DNA of 64,000 bases from Priapulus caudatus (Eukaryota; Priapulida; Priapulimorpha; Priapulimorphida; Priapulidae). The notes under the pieces were generated by a model. The model was not told where the DNA came from and did no database searches. It saw only the letters and a list, made by a program, of their open reading frames with translations. The translations under genes and the position numbers were made by a program. Below are positions 1-11,424 of the stretch, one piece after another (position 1 is the first letter of the stretch; each line of letters opens with the position of its first letter). The DNA is taken from NCBI RefSeq assembly GCF_000485595.1, contig NW_014577078.1:938822-1002821 (forward strand), given 5' to 3'.

Positions 1-1785
1 TGCTGTGACTCACTCTTGGCTCCCCCATATAGCAATTTTGCATTTCGACTGGGCATGCCCGGTAACATTGTTTTGTAGCCTGGTAAGAGACATTTGCTAC
101 CAAGCACCTGCTGTAATAAAATGCACAGCCAGCTGTTTACAATGGAAAACAGTACATTTGTAACTTTTCCTTGACATTTAAATATTTCAGGTGGACAGCG
201 TGTTATTAGTATTACCGGATGTGCAAACACCTTGTTTAAACTTGAATAGTGGCAAGTGCTCTGAAGCTTAACTAAAATTTATTACCATACCTACGGAAAG
301 TATTTGACAGCCAAAAAATCCATAATTCATCCCTTTTTTTGAAATGCGAAATTGGCCAATTAGTGATTGCTAATTAGGTAGTGGAACTTTCAGGAGTTGC
401 AGCTAGCACGTTGCTCTGTATTGTAAGTGATCACTGTCATTTGTTAGCTTTATCTTAGGTGAAAATCTCTGTTTAATTAGGCTGGAATTTGTGGATTTTG
501 TGGACGTTGCTTGGCTTCATTCTAGTTACAATGGGATTGCTTCTACATTTCCTAGTCTGCCTTATAGTATACCTTCTATTTACGTTAATTTCTGTGAATC
601 AGCAACCTTTTATAAAATTCTAAACAGTGTTTTTTGCCTAAAACTCTATAACGTAAAGCCATTAGCTTAATTTCAGCTATATCAGAGTATTTTACATTGT
701 GTAGTTTCGTGTTGGCAGGCTATACCAATACGCTGCTGTGTGAACTGTTTTGCTGCATGCTTATTCGTTTTCCTGGTTTAAAGGCTATTGTATATTTGCG
801 GTGAGAGAAGTGATTTATTTGAACACGGCTCTAACTCTACCAAAAGCCAAAAGCCAAGGCCAGACACTCGAGCATACATTCAGCACTAGTCGTTTTACTG
901 TTCAGTTACATGTACAGTGCAATTGTGGGTTATCTCACACTGCAGTGATGGTTATTTGTGAATTTAAGAAAATTATGTGCATACTTGTGCCTTGATGGGT
1001 GATAGGGTTAGGACTATCACTCGCCAAAAATTGAATATTTAATCGATCAGTTTGCTTTAAACCAAACTATTTGAACCAAAATATGTTCTATTCGAAATTT
1101 TATCACGGTTCTAGTAAACAGGCCCGGGTGTTGTTAAGCTCCTTTGGTACACTGTGTTGTTGCAGTTTAATATAGTAGTTCATTATTCAGAAAGCAAAAA
1201 AAATCTCGTGTTGATTTGGCGAATGGGGAATTTGCCAACTAATGCCCATCTGCTGCATTATCATTCCATGTTTTACCTTTCATTCAGGTAAAGCATTGCA
1301 GATGTACGCAGTGCTGTGGCATTTCTATATCGAGGCAGTCACACTTTTCCTATATTTTGCTAGGTTTTCATCATTCATATGCTATGTTTCTCTCGGGTGT
1401 TTCTCTGAGCGCATGATACTGAGCACGTTTTTGTTCTGCGTGGTCGTGTGCAGTTTTGTGCTCACAATTCAGACTGCCTCTGAATGTTGTATGACGCCGA
1501 CGAAACTGACTGCTTTTTTGCGTGATAATTGGTATACAGTACAAACAACCTGTTTGTCTCGTACGAGATACTGACTCTCTCCACGTTTTCTGCACCATAC
1601 TAACACCCTGTTTGTCTGCTACACTGTTATGACCATGTTTTTCGACGCTAGGCGATCTTGCAGCGTAATAAACGATTGTCTGTGTGAAGCATCTCACCGA
1701 GCACACGTTGTGTGTGCGTGCTGCGCCATACCGACCACGCGTTCGACGCTAATAACGACTGCGTGTGTCTGCGTGCTACTCCCAG
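1..1785. other. Presumed intron of the LARP4-like gene, no exon recognised
   Basis: About 1.8 kb of mostly AT-rich DNA upstream of the first recognisable LARP4-like exon. Open frames here are short and resemble no domain I know. Because the LARP4-like reading frame is already open at 1786 and begins behind a splice acceptor, this stretch is most simply an intron. The La motif, RRM and N-terminal PABP-binding motif expected of the family are not visible and must lie further upstream. Confidence 0.55.
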
Positions 1786-1910
1786 CAGGAACAAATCCGG
1801 CCATCGCTCGATGAGCAGCAGCGACCACCGGGGCCTCGACCGCACGTACGACCGTGGCAGCTACGAGTCGCGGCCGCTCTACGACCGCTATCCGTCGCTC
1901 GGCGGCGGCA

Positions 1911-1951
<41 letters not shown>

Positions 1952-2049
1952 CATGGCAGGATCGGCGGTGGCGGCGGCGGCGGCCAGCGCTCGTACAGCG
2001 ACTCGTCGTATTCGTCGTACAGGGACAAGTCTGAACACAGTCATTCCAG
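1786..2049 (+). CDS. LARP4-like exon with long glycine tract
   Basis: First exon visible in the window. It encodes an Arg/Ser/Tyr-rich stretch (YDRGSYESRPLYDRYPS) followed by runs of 12 and 7 glycines written as a GGC/GGT repeat at about 1900-1985, then a Ser/Tyr-rich segment. The donor at 2050 (gtatcg) leaves a two-base phase that fits the acceptor before 2428. A second possible donor at 2056 (gtatgt) would break the frame. The composition resembles RGG/Tyr-rich disordered RNA-binding regions. The exon start could be 1786 or 1789. Confidence 0.75.
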
Positions 2050-5000
2050 GTATCGGTATGTGTGTCTTCTTCTCGTCGCTCAACACGTTTTATCTCTCTT
2101 TCTCTCTGTCGCTCACGTGCTTTTTACGCTTTGCCAGGGATCGATCAATTCCCCTTTGCAGTCACTGACAGAGGTGGCGCATTTTGAAAGTGTTTATGCT
2201 TCTCGCTTTACCAGGAAATTTATTGACATGCAGCTGTAACCAATCGGCATTGGCTATGGGTTCTAAAAACAATGCTTAGTAACCGTGTGCCGTCGAAGAG
2301 TCGTGACAGGGTTCAGAACGGGGGAAGGAGACGTCAATGGGGGTCCGGAGCAGCGTGCCAGTCAGCGTGGTCGTCCCCTCCCTCGCTTCCAGAGCGTCAG
2401 CCATTGTGTGTGTTGTGTTGCCTGCAGGCGGGATGCTCACTCACCAAATTACCCAGGACACAGCCAGCAGACGGGCAGCTCGCTGATGAAGCAGGACAGT
2501 GAGGCACAGACGACGTCGTCCGCGTTCCGGCAGGCGCACAGTGAAGCCAAGGGAGACCTGTTGCCGCAGAGGTAGGCCGCTAGCAGCGTGCAGCACAGCT
2601 CAGTGCATCGCCGCCTCGGCTTTGGGGGTGGAGACTGTCTGATAGTTGCACGGGAGGAACTCGTGGGGGTCTCTCGATGGGAGACGCGTAGGAGCTGTTG
2701 ATGTTGCCAGTTGTTTATCAAGCTGCTTGTAGTGCAGGGTGGGTGTGTTGTGTGTGTTAGTGTGGGTGTCTGGGAGTTGCTGTTTGGGTGCGTGCGTGCG
2801 TGCAAGCGCGTGTGTGCGTGCAAGCGCATGTGTGCGTGCGCGTGTTGGTGCGTGCGTGCGTGCGTGTGTGCATGCGTGCGTGGTGTGTGCTTGCGTGCGT
2901 TTTGTATATGTGTGTTTAATGTCTAAAAAGTATTGTTGAGCTACTAGCAAACCTCGTGTGTCAATTATGCACTGGCTATTGTGGGTGTGTCTTCAGAACT
3001 TGAGGAGGTGTCAGTAAATGTCAGTGTACAAGTCAGTACCAGTGGTATAAGTGTAGTTAGATGGCATTGACAAGTATAGTAATTTATAAATGCTGTAGTG
3101 ATTATTCTGTGAATTCATAATGTGGTTTTTCCATTTAATCGTGGGTATATCAGTATCAGATATGTAGTTTGCTTTGTGGTGCTAATTAGAATTTTGTTGT
3201 GCAACCCAGGACAAACAGGAGAAGAAAAAAGGAGCCCGTGGCAAGTGAAAATGGTGCTAATACAAACGGCAGCAACGGCTCTGCTCGCCCGCTCAGAAAC
3301 GGATCTTCGCAAACAACCATCTCTACCAACACGACAGTGTTGACGGCCACTGCCAAGGACACCAAGCCGGAGTCACCTAGCTTTGAGCTAGAATCAAGTT
3401 CTTTCCCGCCTCTTCCAGGGGTCACGGTGAGTATGTTGTGCTCATCTGCCTAAGCAGGGGACGCACCATGCAAATTTATTCGCACGACCGCAGCGAAATT
3501 CACATATTGTGTCAAATAGCTATCAAACATGTTTGATATTTTCACTGCGTATAGATTCGCATCGTGTGTCCATGGAAGCGAAAAATCGAGCCGGCCGATG
3601 TTATAATGCAGTGAATCATTGATCAGTATGCTAATCACATGATTGAGAAATGGCGGCAATCCAGAAATCACATGACTAATGGAGCCATGGTTGGAGCCGT
3701 GTGGCGACAGTAGATCGTGTGTAGTGTGTCCGCTCAATTTATCGAATGCGGGTGCGAATATTTGTGCCGCGTAGATCCGCAGCGAAATTCGCGTAATGTG
3801 TCCCCCGCTTTATTTGCTGCCGTTTCTAGAAGCGTCCATCAGACGTACAGTAATCCATCGTGTTACGTGAGCAATGCATTCCAGAAGAGCGTTGGTAATG
3901 TGAAAATCCATAATGCGAGCTGCGCATTTCACCATTAAATTCCATTATATAATTTGAGATGCATTTCCATGGAAAATCTTTAAACAAAAACATGTAATAG
4001 AAGGATAGTGTGCATGCTAGTAAACATTTTTAAATGCACGATGTAACACACACAGTATCATGATAATACTGGGAGGCAACGGGTGAGGAGAAGCTTTATT
4101 CATAGCTGGCTCGTTTTCGTTATCACTATCATTGTCAGTTTGGGTAATTCACGCTCTGACCTGAAGGCAAAAATGGACTAAAGTTGGTTGCCGTTTAAGG
4201 CTGATATTCTCTTTGTAGCAGCTGAGGTGGTTGTGAATCACTCTTGAAATAAGTAACAAAGACTGTGTTAGTTTATATGCTCTTACTATGTTGGACCTGG
4301 GGAATATTTGTTGCAGGTGGCAGGTTGATTGCAAGCACAGACATATTTTATAAACAACGCATGCTAAAGTCAAACTGTTTAATGTGACAGCGGTATAAGT
4401 GTCATAATTTACAAATGGCGTATCTGTGAATTCACGTAACCCGAGTTGTGGCAGTGCGGGGTATTACTGCATTTACTGATTTGTTATCACGATCCGGATC
4501 GTGTCGCGTCTTATTTCAAACCGAACTGTTCACGCGGCAGGTCACGACTACAAAGACAGAGGAAATCTTTGAGAGCCGGATAGCAGATGTTGTCAAGGGA
4601 ACTGCCAAGCCGTTGACGCGTGACAGTAAGACACAGACGGTTCCGATGTCTCCGACAAACAAGGGGGCAGCTACGTTAGCGAATGGCGAAGCGCAGACTC
4701 ACTCACCGCCTGCTTCGCCCGCCATGTGAGTACACAGCAACCGTTACGTAGCAGTCACGCTGATATCCATGTGTATGAAATTGTATTTTTAAGTATGAAT
4801 TCGTCTTTAAATCGTTGTCGATTGGAGTTTATTTCTTTAGTGTCTAGAGTTGATTTCACTAGTGGAAATACACTGACTGGATCATGCGTAAGCGTGCTAT
4901 GAAATTGGTTGCATGTCCACAGAGAGGTGAAATGGAAGAGAAGGTCGAACTGTGTTCAAATTATTCCAAGTTCTGCCAAATATCATGCACAATAAATAAT

Positions 5001-7603
5001 GAATGCTATGAATACCAAATAACCTAGTTACTCAAGTGTAATAATTACAGGTGTAACGATGCATCGAACTAGCAATTAATCACGATAGTGTTTGGCTTGA
5101 TAGCATTGCATCGATTGAAAAGTCAAATGAAAACGAAATCGGAAAAGGAAATCTACCACTATTACTTATAGTTAAATGAAAAATTGAGTTGCCAATAGAT
5201 GAACCATTAAAATACAGGTTGGTTTATTTGCCGTCACATATATGGTTTCTCACGTAAATATGCTGGAAAACCATTACCAACACTTTCATCGTTGTTGTAA
5301 ATAATTAATCTGGTCCCAGGTCGTCTTCTAAGCATAGTCCACTTATCTTCCTCACTCGCTATGCATGTGTGTGTGTGTTTGAGTGGAATGAGAGTATCAG
5401 TATTGTAAATAATGTGAACCAAATCGAGCACACACATGTAGATGCGAACATACAAGTGTGATAACAATGTAATACACGGTTTTATAATGGATGAATAATA
5501 TTGCAATAATATTGCTGTAGTTTTTCAAATATTGCAATAGTATATCAGTTATTAAAAAATTATCATTATAGTATAATTACATCCAATAGTCACAGCCTAG
5601 TCACAGTAGTTAGTAATGCTGTGAATTTAATTTCAGCTTTAAATGTAATTTTATGTTGTTTTTTTATTGTCAAAATCACTAAATTATGTGATCCTCATAT
5701 GTTGAATTATTCAAAAAGTGTTTTGACAAAATTTTACTGGAAAGTCATGATGTCACCACGTTTTGAGTATGGTATCCTTTTCGGTAGGGCCTGCATTTGA
5801 TCATGCACTATGCGTTTTGCTTGTGACACTACTAGGTTAACCAAGGCCACCAACACCTCCACGAAAGCTGTCGACACTACAGAGAAGACTGTAAAGAGCC
5901 CAGAGGAGGAGGTGTGTGCTAAGGTAGCCAGCTCCACCCTGGTGAAGCCAGCTACTTCCCCGCCTCCTTCACGCAAACCGGCGACAGCAGCAGCTGCTGT
6001 TGCTGCAGGTAAACCTGCCAGCAGCATCAAGAGCACCAGGTGAGTGTGCGTGTATTCCAGTTACGCATGAGTTGAGTGTAGCAGTTGGAGATTAGTTGAA
6101 AAGAAGAGTGGGATGTTGTCTTGGGGAGGAGTTCTGAAGTGAGGACAGCTCACTACACCTTGATTTGTCTATTATTCTAGTAGATGTAATGTTTTGAAAA
6201 TGATATTTGTAACTTGGAACTGATAAGCAAGTAAAACCTTAGTAACTTATTGTAAAAATTGCATTGCCTGTCCGTTTTTCTCCCTCTTCCTTTCCATCTC
6301 CCTCTTCATTTCCCTCTCGCCCTTTTTCTCTCTCACTCCTTCCTTCCCTCCTTCACTGCCACTCTCAATCCATAGACATGTGAACAGTGAGATACTAAGG
6401 AGATGGATTTTGCATCTTTAATTCTCACACACAAAGTATTTATTGCTTTCTGAAAGCAGTACAGATAAGCCAACAAGCAAAGGCATCCAGTGTCAAGCCC
6501 CACAGCAACTGCAGCCACAGCCGACACCCGTCGCGAATGGGCCTGTTGCTGTTACTGTTACTGGACAGGTAGGTCCTTTCGACTGTCGTGCATCTCTTGC
6601 ACTTTATCCAATAATGAAATTCCCACCAGGTACTCCAATTTGTAGGGAAGCGGTCATAGTTTCAAATTTAGTAACATTTATATACCCTGGCAACGACTAG
6701 GGAAGCTTGTTCGATATTAATTGTATTCCTGTTACTGTACAGTGGGGGAATGTTTCGCCTCACGCTAGCAATATCTGTATGTGGCCGTCATAGGTTTCAT
6801 AAATTCCTGACAAGCGAGATCAATATATATATATGTTATGCCACAAAGTATGTTATATGTATCTGTGTGAGTGTAGTTGTGGTTGTTGGTTATTAAGTAT
6901 TGAGCGTACGTTAGTTGTGTTGCTTGGCACGTATACTGCTGTTCTTGGTGGTGCGTTTGTATAGGGTACTGTGTTTGCTATCATCTTTATTATCATATCG
7001 GTTTTCCTCGTTAGGCCTCTGACGATAAGTCTGCTCCCAAACTGAGTTATGCTCAGATATTGGCACGTGCGAAGGAAAAGGAGAAGATGGCACAAGAGCA
7101 GAAGAAGGAGGAAGAGAAGAAGGAAGCCCTGGCTGTTGCTAACAAGGAAAAGGAAAAGCCAAAAGATAAAGAATCAATTTCTTCTTGTAGGTTTTCACTA
7201 GTATAAGAGTTTTTTGGGGAAAAATATGCCAGTCAAAAATAGTTGTTTACAACTGATATGTCATCATATTTCTGCATCTGACAGTAGTAGCATGGTAGAT
7301 ATACCTAAAGTTTCATGTTTCTATGTTGCCACCAGCTGTGTTCTGCTGTTTAATATTTCATATGCATTATGTATGATGTTGGCATTTGTTCTACCATTAC
7401 TGGTAGATGCATCTGTGCCATGAGCTATTTGGTTTTTAGCAGAAAATGTGTTATGTGTTTCTCACCCATATTTTCTTTGGTTTCTCTGTGAACATCAGTA
7501 TTGACTTCATGCTGACTATGCATGTATGATCAACGTTTTTATTAGCAGTTAATATCTGCATCTGAATCAAACATGTAATTAACATTTCATGTTTATCTAT
7601 TGA

Positions 7604-7680
<77 letters not shown>

Positions 7681-7888
7681 GTCCACCCATCTGTCTTTCT
7701 GACATTACTAAAACCACGTTGGTGTGTGTATTGCAGCTCGGCTCATTCTTAAGGAGACGCCGCGCAGCAATAGGGAGCGTGACTTCAGGATGCGAGCCAG
7801 TCGCGGACAGAAGGAGAACTGTCGGGATGAGCGGGAAACACGCGAGCGGCGCCGCGACTCGGCCGGCCTCCGATCCCCCACCAAGTGA
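1786..7888 (+). CDS. La-related protein 4 (LARP4/4B)-like, C-terminal part, 5' end outside window
   Basis: Eight exons with matching GT-AG sites and phases: 1786 (or 1789)-2049, 2428-2571, 3210-3426, 4541-4725, 5836-6039, 6457 (or 6460)-6568, 7015-7186, 7737-7888. Joined they give about 482 residues and a TGA at 7886-7888. Seen: a Gly-rich, RS/Tyr-rich first segment; a basic RRRKK stretch; SSFPPLPG in exon 3; DVVKG in exon 4; Ser/Pro/Ala-rich linkers; KLSYAQ in exon 7 followed by a long charged Lys/Glu helix; an Arg-rich C-terminus. SSFPPLPG, DVVKG and LSYAQ-type motifs are, from memory, features of LARP4/LARP4B C-terminal regions. Those proteins bind poly(A) and cytoplasmic poly(A)-binding protein and stabilise mRNA or promote translation. 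The RNA-binding La and RRM modules are not in the window, so the family call rests on the tail motifs. It could be the LARP4 or LARP4B lineage; an invertebrate would usually have one copy. Confidence 0.8.
2730..2905. repeat. (GTGC/GTGT)n microsatellite
   Basis: Imperfect GTGTG/GTGCGTGC repeat in the intron after exon 2 of the LARP4-like gene. It produces long repetitive open frames on both strands that have no coding meaning. Confidence 0.85.
3210..3426 (+). CDS. LARP4-like exon carrying the SSFPPLPG motif
   Basis: Exon between a cag acceptor and a gtgagt donor. It begins with a basic TNRRRKKEP stretch, runs through a Ser/Thr/Asn-rich linker, and ends in ESPSFELESSSFPPLPG. The final SFPPLPG block is the strongest single marker for the LARP4 family in this gene. 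The exon ends in phase 0 and joins cleanly to 4541. Confidence 0.82.
3427..4540. other. Intron with two copies of a CGCAGCGAAATTC motif
   Basis: A 1.1-kb intron of the LARP4-like gene. The motif CGCAGCGAAATTCRCRTA followed by TGTGTC occurs near 3489-3513 and again near 3778-3802. This suggests an old inserted element between them, but no clear ends or coding capacity are seen. Confidence 0.4.
7602..7680. repeat. (CTGT)n microsatellite
   Basis: About 19 uninterrupted CTGT units in the last intron of the LARP4-like gene, ending roughly 55 bp before the final exon's acceptor at 7736. It sits where the polypyrimidine tract would be, so its length could influence splicing. The antisense frame through it reads as a false QTDR repeat protein. 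Confidence 0.95.
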
Positions 7889-10800
7889 AAGCTGAATTGT
7901 GATTGGCCGAGCCGAGCAGGCGCACGTGTGCCGCCGTGCGACGGGAGGTAGGAGAGCGGCGGTGCCTACTTCGCGTGCTGGTCGTCTGGTCGTGATGAGC
8001 TGTTGGCAGCGTGTGACTGCGTAACCACGGCGATCGTACAAACGCCCTGCATGAGAGTGCACCGCTTGGAGCCAAAAACTGGGAGTGGCGAAAACGATGC
8101 TGGCGTGGCAGTGGTGTCTTCACTCCTTCGATGTGCAAAAACTGCAGGTTCAAACCTTTAGCTTGTTTGTGATACGTTCCGTAATACTTGTTGTTGACCG
8201 TCAGGTTTAAGTTATTTGCGTCGGTTTCTGTCCCGGTGTGAAGAAGCCGTGGCTTCTGCCCGTTATCAGCCAGTGGCCACGCATGTGAGTTGCGGAGCAA
8301 GTTTTATCTTCCACTGTGGTGTCCAGGCAGTAGGCGGCCACTGTAGCGGTTACTTGTTTTAGTTTTCTTTTTTAGGTTCTAGAATCGGATTGAGAAAAAC
8401 GAGGCGAGATAGCGACTGGCCTACTGTGCCAATGTCGACTAACGTGGGACGATTGGTATAGAGCAGGGATGGTGAATTTATGTGCTGCTCATCAGAGGTT
8501 GACGCGAATGCTCGTTGGAAATGCATGCGTGATTGTTGTTTTTGAAAATGCCGTGGTTTCGACGGTTTTGTGGACGGCTGCAGATCAGTTCACCCAGCGC
8601 ATCAGTGGGAATGACTGCTGTCACCACCGTCTCTTCCCGTTGAAACTGGCTCCATGGTTGGTGCGCACTCACACAACGTGCGTACGTCTACGCGCGAGTG
8701 AACGTAACGGACATTTTCTTGTGGTAGAGGGCATGCTATTGGCTTGTGCTGCTTGCTAGCGGAGGAGCGTTACGTACATAAGCGTGTCCAAACGCTTTCA
8801 TTCACGGAGTGACAAGTCGGTCAGGTTACGGGCAGATTTACCTGTGTGTTTGTTTCACACGTCGTGCTCAGTCTTTTGTATTAACTTGCTGCCATATAGC
8901 GTAACGTCTGTTTAATCGAATGCACCATTAATGTAGACGAGAGACCACTGGGCTCATGCAACTATACATGATAAGCAGGCAACAACTGCATCGAACAGGT
9001 GAATGCGCGTTCACATGTCGGGTCTATTTTGACACCAGATGTTGGTTGTCTTGACACGTGAGAGTCGGAGAAAACCAATGACGTTGGTTCGGATCTCGAT
9101 GTATGTGATTTTTCCGCCATTCGCTCCCGCGCCAGTGTGGTTGCGAATCGGATGATTGTAGACATAGAAGCCACCGCCGACCCAGAATATAATGATAGTG
9201 ATGGATGTTGCCATGTATACTCATTACGTGTGGACGTAACCCGTTTTAATTTCTTAGGAGTGTTGGCACGTCGTTGTCCATAAACGGCCCGGTACAGTGT
9301 CTCGCTCTCTCTTGTGTCGATTATCATCAAAGATTTCAGGTATATTTTAGTACATATTAAGCAACTGCTAGATGTAATTACTGTCTGAGAACACGGGGAG
9401 TTCTTAGTAGTTATTGAAACATAGCAGCTCTGCTATTAGATGAAGGTTACATCCGTGTATTGGAACTGCTGTAGCAGCTAGGTGCGCACAATGGATTAGT
9501 GCAATGTAGCAGACCGAGTGCACAGCATCATATGCAGCATGGCTTACTATATCATGACAAACGCGTTTTATTTGTATCGGGAACCTTAATCTGGCAACAG
9601 ACCTATAGTATACCTATATCTATCACACTGCTATCGTATATAGACTTTTATGCACATAATACGTGTCGGGAGGCAGTGAATGTGTATGCGTGCGCGTGCG
9701 TGTGCGTGTGGGTGCATCTTGTGTATGTGCGTGTGTGCGTGCGTGCATGCATACGTGCATGTGTGTGCATTACATAAATGCACGTGCGAACGTATGTTTT
9801 GTAAAGTCGGACAAATGTTTAGCAAAGAGTTATTGCATAGTGATTGGTATCCCTGTCTATACAGGGCGTTAGTGGGAATCAGTGGTGAAGGGACGTGTTC
9901 AGGTTCGGATAGAATGGTTCAGGGATAGTGGAGCGTGTCTGCTCAGTGGAGAGAGCCGAGCACATAGGTTGATTGATAGTTACCCAACTGTGGCTAGTAT
10001 TATTGATTTCTGCAGAGCGGTACGCATCAAAACTACATGTTAGTCAGGGATCGTTTTAAGCAACTAACACGCTTTAGTCATATAAATACCAAGTGCTATT
10101 TCGTTGTTATGAATATTTACGAGCAGTCTCTGTGTGTATTTCTACCTATTTATCATTCAGCATTTAATAGCCAGTAGTCAGTTCATAGTAGTCGGTATCA
10201 TATTTAAGAAGCACTAGCGAGTGGTCTCCATTTGGGAAAGCAATTTTGCAGAGCATGACTGCAGCTGGTGAACGTGGCTAATATGAGAACATCGTGCAAA
10301 CAGAAAGGGAAATGCATATTGTGATACCCATATTACCGTGTTATACCATCGTAGCTGTAACCATTTGTAACTGTTTACATGTACATGCTCTGCCATCGCC
10401 TGTCGGGCGTCTGTGTCTCCGCGAAGGCAAACAGCAAGTGGTTAGGCGTGTATAGGAGCCTGCACCGGGGTGGGATGGGAGTGATGCGATCCGACGCATG
10501 CGTGGCAGCACTGTGGACAAGTGCAATGAAGATGTTAGGTTCGCACGAGTAGTACGTACGTACCTGGTGTCACCCCTCAACGTCGTGCAAGGTCGTCTGA
10601 CGGAGCGAGGCGAGCAAAGTTGGCTTAGTAAGCATTGAGATGAGAGCGTGTGCTGGATGGATTGGTTGGCGATGCTGCAAGCGATCGTACGCTGACAGCT
10701 AGTGGTGTTGCTAGGCGAACAGGCGACGATAAGTCTAGCACCTCGACGAGACGCGGCTAGGATGCATGGTGCCGCGTGCATCTCACATGATGACAGATTG

Positions 10801-11424
10801 CGCGCGTCCGTCGCCGTCCTCCGACGTGCAAACGCACGTGTAGCGAGGACACGCGTAGACGGGGAGGGTGTTGTAGGTGCATGTATCTTTCTATGCTTGC
10901 AAAGTGTTTAGTTCATATGTGCTAAAACCTCCGCACTGCAAGCTCCAGTGCCAGTATTGTGTGCGTAGAACGTTCGTTGTAACAAGTATCTGACTGTGGA
11001 ACTGTCATCAACCCTCTTGCACCACATATTACATGTGTAAAAAATAGAAAAAATTTATTTTTTGAAAGAAAAGAAGCTATTATTGTAAAAAAAAAAACTA
11101 AGTGTGTGTGTGTGCGTGTGTGCCTGTGCGTGAGCTATGGCTAGGGTGTAGACTATATATATGGTTATCAGTAGGCTTCATAGTCGCAGCAGTGATGACA
11201 ATAAATGACATTTATGCAACCTGTGTAGCTTATGCGGTTTGTGTTTTGAAGTTACGTAGTGTTTGTATGTAATAAGAAACGGTTACTGCATGACCACGCC
11301 CCTGGAGCCTTCAATGTCTGTACATCTGTACACCTGGTTCACGCATTCTGGTTTTTGGTACACAGTCGAACGCGTGACTGCGTTGTTGGTGCTTATGCAA
11401 TTGGCATTGTAAATTTAAAATAAA
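7889..11424 (+). other. Probable long 3' UTR of the LARP4-like gene
   Basis: After the stop at 7886-7888 there is no convincing coding sequence. The first canonical AATAAA signals I find downstream on this strand are at 11200-11205 and 11419-11424; the first follows a T/G-rich stretch. If used, the 3' UTR would be about 3.3-3.5 kb, which would be long but possible. A nearer non-canonical signal cannot be excluded, and the stretch could instead be intergenic or hold an unrecognised non-coding RNA. Confidence 0.35.
11200..11205 (+). promoter_or_regulatory. Candidate poly(A) signal (AATAAA)
   Basis: First canonical AATAAA found downstream of the LARP4-like stop codon on the + strand. A second one lies at 11419-11424. 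A GT-rich run at 11101-11130 lies upstream of it rather than downstream, so support is sequence-only. Confidence 0.3.

Noticed and set aside
2600-2950. Thr/His-rich - strand frames
   Set aside because: They are generated by the GTGC/GTGT microsatellite.
7451-8062. 203-codon - strand frame with QTDR repeats
   Set aside because: It runs antisense through the CTGT microsatellite and the last LARP4-like exon; its repeats are microsatellite artefacts.
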